Assembly (NCBI RefSeq): GCF_000725485.1
Contig: NZ_JOAG01000044.1
Span: 11,707 to 75,706, forward strand
From: Nonomuraea candida
Lineage (GTDB): Bacteria; Actinomycetota; Actinomycetes; Streptosporangiales; Streptosporangiaceae
Direction of reading: 5' to 3'
DNA: 64,000 nucleotides
Shown: positions 33,655 through 41,038 of the stretch, piece after piece
Numbering within the stretch: the stretch's first letter is position 1
Layout: each line of letters starts with the position of its first letter
Notes under the pieces: model-generated
Seen by the model: the letters and a program-made list of their open reading frames with translations, nothing else
The model's database searches: none
Told to the model about the DNA's origin: nothing
Position numbers and translations under genes: made by a program

Positions 33655-34427
33655 GCGGGCAGGAGCGTGACGGGCGGGAGACGCGGCTGAGGATCGTCGG
33701 CGAGTTCGCGGTCTTCTCCGGGGCGCGCCGCCTGACCGGCGCCGAGGTGGGCAGCCGCAAGGCCCGTACGCTGCTCGCGCTGCTCGCCGTGGCCGACGGG
33801 CGGCCGGTGCGCCTGGACGCCGCCGCCCAGGCGTTGTGGGGCGAGACGTGGCCGGCCCGGCCGGGGGACAACCTGGCCACGCTGGTCAGCAGGCTGCGCG
33901 CCACGCTCGGCCCCGGCGTCGTGCTCGGCGGGCGCAGCGGATACCGCCTGGACCGGCACGTCCGCGTCGACCTGTGGGAGGCGCGCGAGCTGACCGGCCA
34001 CGCCGAAGGCGCCCTGCCGGGGGACGCGCGCCTGGCCATGCGGCTGGCGGGCGACGCCGTCCGCCTCGTCGCCGACGCCGAGGTGTTCCCCGACGCCACG
34101 GACGCGCCGTGGGCCGAGCCCGCCAGGGCGGCGCGGGCCGACGTTCTGCGGCGGGCGCTGCACGTGACCGCCGCCGCCGCGCTGCGCCGCCGGCGTCTGA
34201 CGGAGGCGCGCCTGGCCGCGCAGTCCGCCGTGGCGCAGGATCCGTACGACGAGATCGCCTGCCGCCTGCTCATGCGGGCCCACGAGCTGGCCGGCGAGCC
34301 CGCCAAGGCGCTGACCGCGTACGAGCGGCTCCGGGCCACGCTCGCCGAGGAGCTGGGCATCGACCCCACCCCGGCCACCAGCGCCCTCCACGTGGCCATC
34401 CTCCGCAGCGCCACCCTCACCCCCTGA
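33651..34427 (+). CDS. SARP-family activator
   Basis: A 258-residue regulator with the SARP layout: an OmpR-type winged helix (LRIVGEFAVFSGARRLTGAE, SRKARTLLALLAVADGRPV, LDAAAQALWGETWPARPGDN, LATLVSRLRATLGPGVV) followed by a bacterial transcriptional activation domain (ARLAAQSAVAQDPYDEIACR, LLMRAHELAGEPAKALTAYE, RLRATLAEELGIDPTPAT). SARPs activate antibiotic clusters by binding heptamer direct repeats with 11- or 22-bp spacing. Being the last gene of the operon it could drive positive feedback. It is convergent with the LanM-type gene, and a fitting direct repeat exists upstream of the RiPP precursor (38176-38197). Its 3' end is tandemly duplicated. Confidence 0.92.
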   Translation: MSGQERDGRETRLRIVGEFAVFSGARRLTGAEVGSRKARTLLALLAVADGRPVRLDAAAQALWGETWPARPGDNLATLVSRLRATLGPGVVLGGRSGYRLDRHVRVDLWEARELTGHAEGALPGDARLAMRLAGDAVRLVADAEVFPDATDAPWAEPARAARADVLRRALHVTAAAALRRRRLTEARLAAQSAVAQDPYDEIACRLLMRAHELAGEPAKALTAYERLRATLAEELGIDPTPATSALHVAILRSATLTP

Positions 34428-34505
34428 CTCCTCGGCAGCGTCACGCTCACCCCCTGACTCCTCCGCCGCGTCACGCTCACCCCCTGACTCCTCCGCCGCG
34501 TCACG
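34411..34505. repeat. 30-bp tandem repeats duplicating the SARP 3' end
   Basis: Three units of 30 bp (34411-34440, 34441-34470, 34471-34500) plus a partial fourth, each with CTCACCCCCTGACTCCTC, follow one another. The first holds the last codons and TGA of the SARP gene. The tract fills the short convergent gap to the LanM stop at 34507. No terminator-like hairpin with a T-run is seen. Confidence 0.95.
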
Positions 34506-34506
34506 T

Positions 34507-37500
34507 TCATCCGCCGGCCCCTTGGCGGAGGCCGGCCGCCGGTAGCCCGGCCGCCGGTGGGCGGGCGGGCGCGGTCAGGTCGCCGGCGCCCGGGTCGGGG
34601 AGCAGGACGGAGGGCAGCGGGCAGCCGGGATGCATCCGCAACAGCTGGTAGGCGACACCGCCGAGCCCGGGCAGCAGCCCCGGCACCAGCGCGTTCCCGG
34701 CGAACCCGCTGCAGGGCCCGAACTCCTCGATCCCGCTGAGCATGCGGCCGTCCAGCCGCTCCCTGTCCACGCCGATCGCGCCGGCGTCGGCGGCGAGCGT
34801 GAGCACCTCCCAGGCGCCGAGGTCCCCGTGGGCCAGGGTGTGGCTGCGGCCGAAACCGTCCGCCCGGCACACCGCCGCCGCCCGCCCCAGCACGGCGCGC
34901 CACCGCGCGGCGCTCGCCGGATCGTCCCGGGCCACCCGCCGCAGCTCGTCCGCCGCGACGACCCCGATCCCGCCCGCCCCGTAAGCCCAGGTGGCAGCGC
35001 CGACCGTCGGATGATCGAGCCCCGCCGGCAGCTCGTCCCGCCCCGAGACGGCGGCGGCGAGAGCGGCGGCCTCCGCGTTCCCGGTGGCCGCCGCCAGCCG
35101 GGACAGCGCCCAGCCGATCCCCGCGGCCCCATGGGCCAGCCCAGCGGCACCATGAGCCGGCCCGCCGGCAGGGCCATAAGCCGGGTCGGCAGCGGCCCCA
35201 TGGGCCGGCTCGCCGGCGGAGGCCACGGACGGATCCGGCTCCGTCCACCGGACGATGCCGTCGCGGACCTGCGCCGTCGCCACCAGCCGGGACCCGATCT
35301 CGGCCGCCAGCGCCACCGCGCCGGCGTGCCCGCCCGGGACGTGCTCGTCCAGCCTGAGCAGCGGCACCACCGCCCCGGCCGGCCCGTCGAGCAGCCCGGC
35401 CGGCCCGTCCGGCAGCCCGGCCGATCCGTCCGGCAGCCCGGACGGCCCGTCGGCGGGCAGCCCGGCCGGCCCGTCGGCGGGCAGGGCGGCGGGCAGGGAG
35501 GTGAGCGCGGCCGACGCCCGGGACACCGCCTCGGCCGGCTCCACCGCACCGAGCCGGCCGAGCAGCAGCCAGGCCCAGATCCACGACCCGATGCCCAGAT
35601 AGCCCCCGGCGACCTCGAAAGCGCCGGCCGGCAGCAGGGCGTCGCCGGTGGCGCGCAGGGTGCGCAGCACGGCTCGCAGCAGGCCGTCCGCCTCGGGCAC
35701 CGGGTCCGCCCGGCCGTGCGCCACCTCGTGCCGGTAGGCCGCGAGCAGCACGGCGACCCCCGCCGTACCGCCGTACATGTCCGGCCCGAGCGGCAGCACC
35801 GCCCAGCCGGCCGGGTCGAGCACCGGCCCGATCCAGGTGGCGCTGCCGTCGTTCCCCCGCACGGCGGACGCGGCCAGCACGCGCACGATCCCGGCCGCCG
35901 CCGCGCGCCGCCGCCGGTCCAGGTCCGTGGTGCGCACCCGGCGCGGCACCAGGCTCCGCGCGCCGCGCAACCACCCGTCGTTCAGGTACGCGCCGACCAC
36001 GGCGGACCGGATGACCTGCCGTTCCACCTCGACGTCGGCCGCCCGCCAGCGGCGCAGCGCGCCGGCGAACAGGTCGTCCGCCGCCCCCCACGTCGTCCCG
36101 CGCGGCCCGGTCAGCAGTCCCCTGCGCGGCGTGGTGGAGTAGACGGGCACGTCGGCGACGAGCAGGTCCGCCACCTCGGCCGCGATCACCGCCGGATCGT
36201 CGGGCCTGCCGGGCGCGTTGGCCGCCTGCCGGGCGAGCACGGCCTCGGCGCGTGCGCGGGCGGCCGGCTCGTCGTGCAGCGACGCCGGGTGCCACAACAT
36301 GCGGCCCAGCTCGGCGTACGACTCGGTGGAGCGCGGAACGACCCGGACCGGCACGTCGGCGAAACCGGCGAGCGCCGGCTCCAGCTCACCCGCCTCGTCC
36401 AGGCCCCGCAACCGCTCGGTCAGCTCGGTGAACCCGGCGACCACCCGATCCCAGTACGCCCCCAGCACCGGCTCGGGGCTCGGCAGGTTGCGCTCCACGG
36501 GCACCTCCACGCGGGCCCGGCCCATCCTGGCCCGATCGGTGCCCGCGTCCAGGACGACCTGCAGCTCCGCGGCCGGTTGCTGGCCGGGCAGCGAGCCGAT
36601 CCCGGACGGGTCGATCCCGCGCCAGCCGAGCGCCACCCCGCGGTCCGGCAGCAGGCCGGTGCCCAGCACCGAGCCGCCCAGCAGCGCCGCGGCCCTGTCG
36701 GTGGCGTCGCCGCACCCCAGCTCCACGGCGGGCGGCGGCGGCGTGAACAGCGTCTCGCAGTCCACGACGACGGGCACCGGCCCGGCCGCGACGAGGTTCT
36801 CGGCGTGCAGGTCGCTGCCGCCGAGCAGGAGCATCACCGCCAGCCAGTGTCCCAGGCCACGATGGAAGGCCCGCAGCTCCGCGTCGCCGTCGCAGTGGCG
36901 GTGCCCGACATGTCCGGCCCAGCCGTACGTGCCGCGCGCCACCACCTCGGGCACCCGGATCCGGGCTTCGGCCGGCTCGTCGTGCAGCACCCGCTCCAGG
37001 AACCGCGCCAGGGCGCGGTCCACGGAGACCGGCCGCGGCTTGTAGACGACGCGGCCGCCCTCGCACCCCAGGATGACCACGGTCTGCCCGCCCCGATGGC
37101 TGTCCCCGGCCGCGAACTCCACCTCGGCCAGCCCCGTTCCACCACCGCCCAGGAGCGCGCCCAGCGCCGCGCGGTCGGTGGCGAACCGGTGCGCCAGCGT
37201 CAGCGCCGCCGCGCACCTGTTGCCGATCACCCGGCGCAGGCGGGGCAGCAGCGTCGGATAGTGGCCGCCCAGCGAGGTCCAGAAGGCGGGGGTGGCCGTC
37301 AGGGCCCGCCACTCCGCCCACCGGGCCGCCGGGTCGGCCCCGGTGAGCCGGCCGGTGAGGCGGGCCGCGTGCAGCTCCAGGAGCAGGACGCGGCCCACGA
37401 GCCGGCGTACGGTGTCGTGCAGCGCCGCCTCGGCGGCGGCGTGCAGCGCCTCCCGCTCCGCCTCCGCCAGCCCCGGCACCGCGCCGAGCCGGGCCGCCAG

Positions 37501-37548
37501 CCGGACCAGGGCAGGTTCCAGCAGGTGACCCGGCACGGTGTCGTTCAC
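34507..37548 (-). CDS. lanM: LanM-type lanthipeptide synthetase with zinc-less cyclase domain
   Basis: A 1013-residue class II synthetase. The N-terminal DUF4135 dehydratase keeps its catalytic features: VVYKPRP (Lys170), GGSDLHAENLV (Asp246, His248, Asn251), VVDCETLF (Asp263, Glu265) and RSTESYAELGRMLWHP. The C-terminal LanC-like part keeps the GLAHGAAGIGWAL helix, but both zinc cysteines are gone: the usual WCYG reads TWAYG (Ala855, codon 34984-34986) and the usual CHG reads LAHGDLG (Ala906-His907, Ala codon 34831-34833). Thioether cyclisation is therefore not expected; dehydration or phosphorylation is. This matches the Cys-free precursor encoded 49 bases upstream. The linker has repeated DGPAGLP and AHGAAG units. 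The start is GTG 37548 behind a GGAGG in a hairpin. Confidence 0.9.
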   Translation of the reverse strand: MNDTVPGHLLEPALVRLAARLGAVPGLAEAEREALHAAAEAALHDTVRRLVGRVLLLELHAARLTGRLTGADPAARWAEWRALTATPAFWTSLGGHYPTLLPRLRRVIGNRCAAALTLAHRFATDRAALGALLGGGGTGLAEVEFAAGDSHRGGQTVVILGCEGGRVVYKPRPVSVDRALARFLERVLHDEPAEARIRVPEVVARGTYGWAGHVGHRHCDGDAELRAFHRGLGHWLAVMLLLGGSDLHAENLVAAGPVPVVVDCETLFTPPPPAVELGCGDATDRAAALLGGSVLGTGLLPDRGVALGWRGIDPSGIGSLPGQQPAAELQVVLDAGTDRARMGRARVEVPVERNLPSPEPVLGAYWDRVVAGFTELTERLRGLDEAGELEPALAGFADVPVRVVPRSTESYAELGRMLWHPASLHDEPAARARAEAVLARQAANAPGRPDDPAVIAAEVADLLVADVPVYSTTPRRGLLTGPRGTTWGAADDLFAGALRRWRAADVEVERQVIRSAVVGAYLNDGWLRGARSLVPRRVRTTDLDRRRRAAAAGIVRVLAASAVRGNDGSATWIGPVLDPAGWAVLPLGPDMYGGTAGVAVLLAAYRHEVAHGRADPVPEADGLLRAVLRTLRATGDALLPAGAFEVAGGYLGIGSWIWAWLLLGRLGAVEPAEAVSRASAALTSLPAALPADGPAGLPADGPSGLPDGSAGLPDGPAGLLDGPAGAVVPLLRLDEHVPGGHAGAVALAAEIGSRLVATAQVRDGIVRWTEPDPSVASAGEPAHGAAADPAYGPAGGPAHGAAGLAHGAAGIGWALSRLAAATGNAEAAALAAAVSGRDELPAGLDHPTVGAATWAYGAGGIGVVAADELRRVARDDPASAARWRAVLGRAAAVCRADGFGRSHTLAHGDLGAWEVLTLAADAGAIGVDRERLDGRMLSGIEEFGPCSGFAGNALVPGLLPGLGGVAYQLLRMHPGCPLPSVLLPDPGAGDLTAPARPPAAGLPAAGLRQGAGG

Positions 37549-37558
37549 GGTGTCGTCA

Positions 37559-37574
37559 CCTCCGCGTGCGGAGG
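37559..37574 (-). promoter_or_regulatory. Hairpin holding the lanM Shine-Dalgarno
   Basis: CCTCCGC-GT-GCGGAGG is a perfect palindromic stem in the 49-bp gap between precursor stop and lanM start. On the transcript its 3' arm is the GGAGG that lies ten bases before the GTG start. It may act as a partial attenuator and as a block on ribosome binding, keeping enzyme output below precursor output. Confidence 0.6.
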
Positions 37575-37597
37575 CGTCCGGTCGAAGCTGCCCACGG

Positions 37598-38119
37598 CTA
37601 GGAGACCGCGGCCATCTCGAACTGGACGGTACGGGTGGAGCGGGTGTTCGCCAGGCTGCGCGTGTTCGCCAGCGCCCGCGTGTTCACCGTCGCCCGGGTG
37701 TTGACGGCGCGGGTGTTGACGGCGCGGGTGTTGACGGCGCGGGTGTTGACCGTGCGCGTGTTGACTGTGCGGGTGTTGATCTGACGCGTGCTGGCCGCGC
37801 GGGTGTTGATCTGGCGAGTGTTGATCTCGCGCGTGTTGGCGGTACGCGTGTTGACCGTGCGCGTGTTGATCTCCCGCGTGTTGACCTGGCGCGTGTTGGC
37901 CGCGCGGGTGTTGATCTCCCGCGTGTTGGCCGGGCTCCGGGTGTTGCCGGCACTCCGGGTGCTGCCCAAGGTGACCGACTCGAAGGTGAGGTCGTCCTCG
38001 CCGGCGCCGAACAGCGGTCCCGCCGGGTTGATCAGTTCGTCGAACCCCTGGGCCGTCTGGTGCCCGGCGCGCCAGGCGGCGACGACCTCCTCGGCTTGCC
38101 ACTGGGTGAGTTCTGACAT
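37598..38119 (-). CDS. lanA: Repeat RiPP precursor, Cys-free, 22 (N/S)TR units
   Basis: A 173-residue precursor. Residues 1-50 form a leader: MSELTQWQAEEVVAAWRAG, then FDELINPAGPLFGAGEDD; the NPAG-x-x-F element resembles the mersacidin-type class II leader. The core (residues 53-163) is 19 NTR and 3 STR triplets, mostly spaced by two residues (NTREI, NTRQV, NTRTV, NTRAV), giving 28 Thr and 22 Arg after residue 50, no Cys or Lys and four Glu. The tail is TVQFEMAAVS. Thr dehydration would give repeated Asn-Dhb-Arg. A strong GGAGGG sits about eight bases before the ATG. It is the first gene of a two-gene unit with lanM. No homologue is known to me. Confidence 0.85.
   Translation of the reverse strand: MSELTQWQAEEVVAAWRAGHQTAQGFDELINPAGPLFGAGEDDLTFESVTLGSTRSAGNTRSPANTREINTRAANTRQVNTREINTRTVNTRTANTREINTRQINTRAASTRQINTRTVNTRTVNTRAVNTRAVNTRAVNTRATVNTRALANTRSLANTRSTRTVQFEMAAVS
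37631..37963 (-). repeat. 15-bp-period coding repeat array of the precursor core
   Basis: About 22 units, mostly 15 bp, each with an AACACS-CG core (Asn-Thr-Arg codons) followed by two variable codons. The first and last few units are 18 bp (six residues). Conserved codons with variable third bases between older units and identical AVNTR units near the 3' end suggest both old and recent unit duplications. Confidence 0.95.
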
Positions 38120-38175
38120 GTGACCGGTCCCTCCTGGGCTCGTCTTCTTGGTCAGTCCCGATGCTCCGGGCGGCC

Positions 38176-38197
38176 GTTGCAGTTCCGTTGCAGTCCC
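38176..38197. promoter_or_regulatory. 11-bp-period direct repeat upstream of the precursor
   Basis: GTTGCAGTTCC (38176-38186) is followed directly by GTTGCAGTCCC (38187-38197): two direct repeats on an 11-bp helical period, 57-78 bases upstream of the precursor start. That spacing is typical of SARP operators, and a SARP gene lies in the same locus (33651-34427). The heptamer GTTGCAG is not one of the standard SARP heptamers, so this is a candidate only. Confidence 0.45.
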
Positions 38198-38398
38198 GCC
38201 CGCCGACCGGCACGCGCGAAAAGTGGCGTCATCCCCGGAGCCGTCCCGGGCGTATCACTGGGCAGATCCCGGAGCCCTGTCGCGGGGCCCCCGGGAGCGA
38301 ACGGGGCATTCGGGGGGATCCACGCGAACGTGCGACAGCCGCAACCCGTGCGCGCGCCGCGCGCCGGGCACGTCCGATGACGCGAGAAAGGCAGCACT

Positions 38399-39730
38399 GT
38401 GACCGACTCATCCATGGTGGCGGCCCCGCCGGTCCCGCCGCTCGGCGCCCATCCGCTGCTGCTGTTCCTGCTCCAGGTCGCGGTGCTGCTCCTGGTCGCC
38501 GTGGCGCTGGGCCGGCTCGCCGTACGGTGGAAGCTGCCCGCCGTGGTCGGCGAGCTGTGCGCCGGCGTCATCCTGGGCCCGTCGCTCCTCCAGCACGCCG
38601 CCCCCGCCCTGGCCGCCTGGCTGCTGCCGCGCGATGCCGAGCAGCTCCACCTGCTGGACTCGGTCGGCCAGCTCGGCGTGCTGCTGCTGGTGGGGATCAC
38701 CGGCAGCCACCTGGATCTCGGGCTGGTGCGCAGGCGCGGCGCCACCGCCGCCAAGGTCAGCCTGTTCGGCCTGGTCATCCCGTTCGCGCTGGGCCTCGGC
38801 GCCGGGCTGCTGCCCTCGCCGCTGGCCGCCGGCAGCCCGGACCGCACGGTGTTCGCGCTCTTCCTGGGGGTGGCGATGTGCGTGAGCGCCATCCCGGTCA
38901 TCGCCAAGACCCTGTTCGACATGAACCTGCTGCACCGCAACATCGGCCAGCTCACCCTGGTCGCCGGAATGGTGGACGACGTGTTCGGCTGGGTGATGCT
39001 GTCGATCGTCTCGGTCATGGCGACGACCGGGCTGGCCGCGCGGAACGTGGCGCTCTCGATCGCGTACGTGCTCGCGGTGCTCCTGTTCGCGGCGCTCGTC
39101 GGCAAGCCGCTGGTCGCCCGGCTCTACCGGCGGGTACGCACGCCCTCCACCGTCACCGCCGTCACCGTGGTGCTCGTCCTGCTGTCCGCCGCCGGCACCC
39201 ACGCGCTGGGCCTGGAGGCCGTCTTCGGCGCCTTCGTGATGGGCATCCTCATCGGCGCCTGGGGCAAACCCGACCCCGCCGGGCTCGCCCCGCTGCGCAC
39301 CGTCGTGCTGGCCGTGCTCGCCCCGGTGTTCTTCGCCACCGCGGGGCTGCGCATGGACCTGACCGCCCTGGCCAGGCCCGAGGTCCTCGGCGCGGGGCTG
39401 CTGGTGCTGGCCGTCGCCGTTGCCGGGAAGTTCGCCGGGGCCTTCCTCGGGGCCCGGCTCAGCCGGCTCACCTCCTGGGAGGCGCTCGCGCTGGGCGCGG
39501 GGATGAACGCCCGCGGCGTCATCGAGGTCATCGTCGCCATGGTCGGCCTGCGGCTCGGCGTGCTGAACCTGGAAACGTACACGATCATCATCCTCGTCGC
39601 GGTCGTCACCTCGCTGATGGCGCCGCCGATCCTGCGGGTGGCGATGGCCAGGGTCGCCGTCACCGAGGAGGAGGAGCGCAGGAACGCCGACGGCGCCCGG
39701 CCCGCGACCACCCCCGGAACCCCGTCCTGA
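38399..39730 (+). CDS. Kef-type (CPA2) cation/proton antiporter
   Basis: A 443-residue membrane protein with about 12-13 segments of the CPA2 fold. LAVRWKLPAVVGELCAGVIL, GPSLL, LLLVGITGSHLDLG, AIPVIAKTLFDMNLLHRNIG and LVAGMVDDVFGWVML (the essential acidic pair) are typical Na+(K+)/H+ exchanger motifs. There is no C-terminal RCK/TrkA-N domain, so it is a bare antiporter, as often found in antibiotic clusters. The GTG at 38399 is chosen with GAGAAAGG ten bases upstream. It diverges from the RiPP precursor over 279 bases and converges on the LuxR gene. A role in pH or ion homeostasis during production is possible. Confidence 0.9.
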   Translation: MTDSSMVAAPPVPPLGAHPLLLFLLQVAVLLLVAVALGRLAVRWKLPAVVGELCAGVILGPSLLQHAAPALAAWLLPRDAEQLHLLDSVGQLGVLLLVGITGSHLDLGLVRRRGATAAKVSLFGLVIPFALGLGAGLLPSPLAAGSPDRTVFALFLGVAMCVSAIPVIAKTLFDMNLLHRNIGQLTLVAGMVDDVFGWVMLSIVSVMATTGLAARNVALSIAYVLAVLLFAALVGKPLVARLYRRVRTPSTVTAVTVVLVLLSAAGTHALGLEAVFGAFVMGILIGAWGKPDPAGLAPLRTVVLAVLAPVFFATAGLRMDLTALARPEVLGAGLLVLAVAVAGKFAGAFLGARLSRLTSWEALALGAGMNARGVIEVIVAMVGLRLGVLNLETYTIIILVAVVTSLMAPPILRVAMARVAVTEEEERRNADGARPATTPGTPS

Positions 39731-39741
39731 CCGCCCGGCTT

Positions 39742-40793
39742 TCAGCCGATCCAGCCGCGCCTGGCGGCCGTGACGCCGGCGGCGAACCTGGTCTCCGCCG
39801 CCACATCTCCATGATCGTGGAGATGTGGCGGCGGACGGTGCGCAGGCTCATGCCGGTGCGGTTGGCGATGGTCTCGTCCTTGAGCCCGAGGGCCATCATC
39901 CCCACGAGCTGGAGCTGCAGTTCGCTGGGCCCGCCGGGAGCCGAGGGCGCCGGGGCGGCCCCGGCTCCGGCGGGGGAGGCGACGGGCGTGGCCCTGGCCC
40001 ACAGCAGCTCGAAGTACTGCCGCAGCGCCTTGACGATGACGGGAGCCCTGACCAGGGCGATCCCATGGGCGCCGCTGGGAGTCAGCGGGAGCATCGCGAC
40101 CTCCTCGTCGACGAGCTTCATCTTCATCGGCAGGTTGCGCATGATCCGCACCTCCTCGCCATCGGCGATGGAGCTCTGGATGACGTGGTGGCCGACCTCG
40201 TTGCCGAAGTACTCGGTGGAGTAGACCGACCGGCAGCGGACGTTGCGCGAGGTCACGCGGCGCGGTGGCGGGACCGAGCTCTCCTTGCGCAGCGGCATGT
40301 CGAAGCGCCAGGTGTGCAGGCCCAGGAAGTCGGAGCGGGCCGAGTTGACGAGGGAGAGCGACAGCGAGTGGATCTCCTCCGGGTCGGTCACGATCCGGAT
40401 CCCCTCCTCGGGGGCCCGCTCGACGGCCCGCTGCGAGAAGATCCGCTGGATGTCGTTGAGCCGGACGTAGGCCGCGGCGAGTTGATCGCTCGACTCGATC
40501 AGCTGTCTCTGCAGGTCATGAAGGATGTCACGGAAGGCCAGGGTGGGGTCGGTGGGCCGGATGGCGGTCGAGGAGCTGTAGACCACCCGGTGGACGAGGC
40601 CGCGGCTGATCAGCTCGTCCAGCGAGACGGGCGAACCCGCGCGTTCCACCGCCTCGGATTCGGAGCATTCACCGTGGCTGAGAAAAGCCGCGTAACCGGT
40701 GGCGAGCCGCTCGGGAAGAAGCCCGCTCAGCAGGTTTCCCATTTCGCTCGCGGCGCTCTCGTCGTGCTCTTCAATCCGCGCCTTCTCCGTCAC
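39742..40793 (-). CDS. LuxR-family regulator with probable 3' frameshift
   Basis: A regulator of about 350 residues: a long N-terminal effector region (LATGYAAFLSHGECSESEAV, YSSSTAIRPTDPTLAFRD, VTDPEEIHSLSLSLVNSARS, EEVRIMRNLPMKMKLVDEEV) and a C-terminal LuxR HTH (LQLQLVGMMALGLKDETIA, GMSLRTVRRHISTIME). Directly after the recognition helix the frame breaks. The other frame restores the expected last helix, AETRFAAGVTAARRGWIG, with a stop at 39742; a missing C in the Met-Leu codons near 39822 explains it. Without correction the product reads on to 39660 with an Arg/Pro-rich tail. The break coincides with a 17-bp perfect inverted repeat (39794-39835). It may be a real mutation or a sequencing error. 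Confidence 0.75.
39794..39835. repeat. Perfect inverted repeat, 17-bp arms, in the LuxR HTH codons
   Basis: The arms TCCGCCGCCACATCTCC (39794-39810) and GGAGATGTGGCGGCGGA (39819-39835) are exact complements around an 8-nt loop. The frameshift in the LuxR gene falls in the right arm. If the missing C is restored, the repeat becomes imperfect. Confidence 0.95.
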
Positions 40794-41038
40794 AGATCCC
40801 CCGCTGAGCCCTATGTACGACAGTGAGCGCGGGCACTATAACACCGCCACTCGCGGCCATTTATCCGGTAGCCACCCGTATCGGCGCGAATTCCACCGGA
40901 TATGGGCAGGCAGCTTGCTGCCATCCGGCAGCTTCTCCCTCTTCGGGAAAAGCCGCGCCGCCTAATGTGCGATGCGCCAAGCCACGTCGTGCGCCCGCGC
41001 ACGCCGGAACATCCCCTACAGGTAAGGCTGAGAAATCC

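Noticed and set aside
34507..37548. Degenerate, inactive LanM
   Set aside because: Full length, an intact dehydratase site and a matching Cys-free precursor argue for a working specialised enzyme.
37631..37963. CRISPR array
   Set aside because: Units are 15 bp, contiguous and in frame, with no unique spacers and no cas genes.
37538..38123. Long plus-strand ORFs across the NTR array (GVDGAGVD and RVLISRVL repeats)
   Set aside because: A 15-bp period leaves all frames open. Only the minus frame has a strong ribosome site, an NPAG leader and a LanM gene directly downstream.
39660..39741. Arg/Pro-rich tail of the LuxR protein
   Set aside because: It reads antisense to the antiporter end, and the other frame holds the conserved HTH end.
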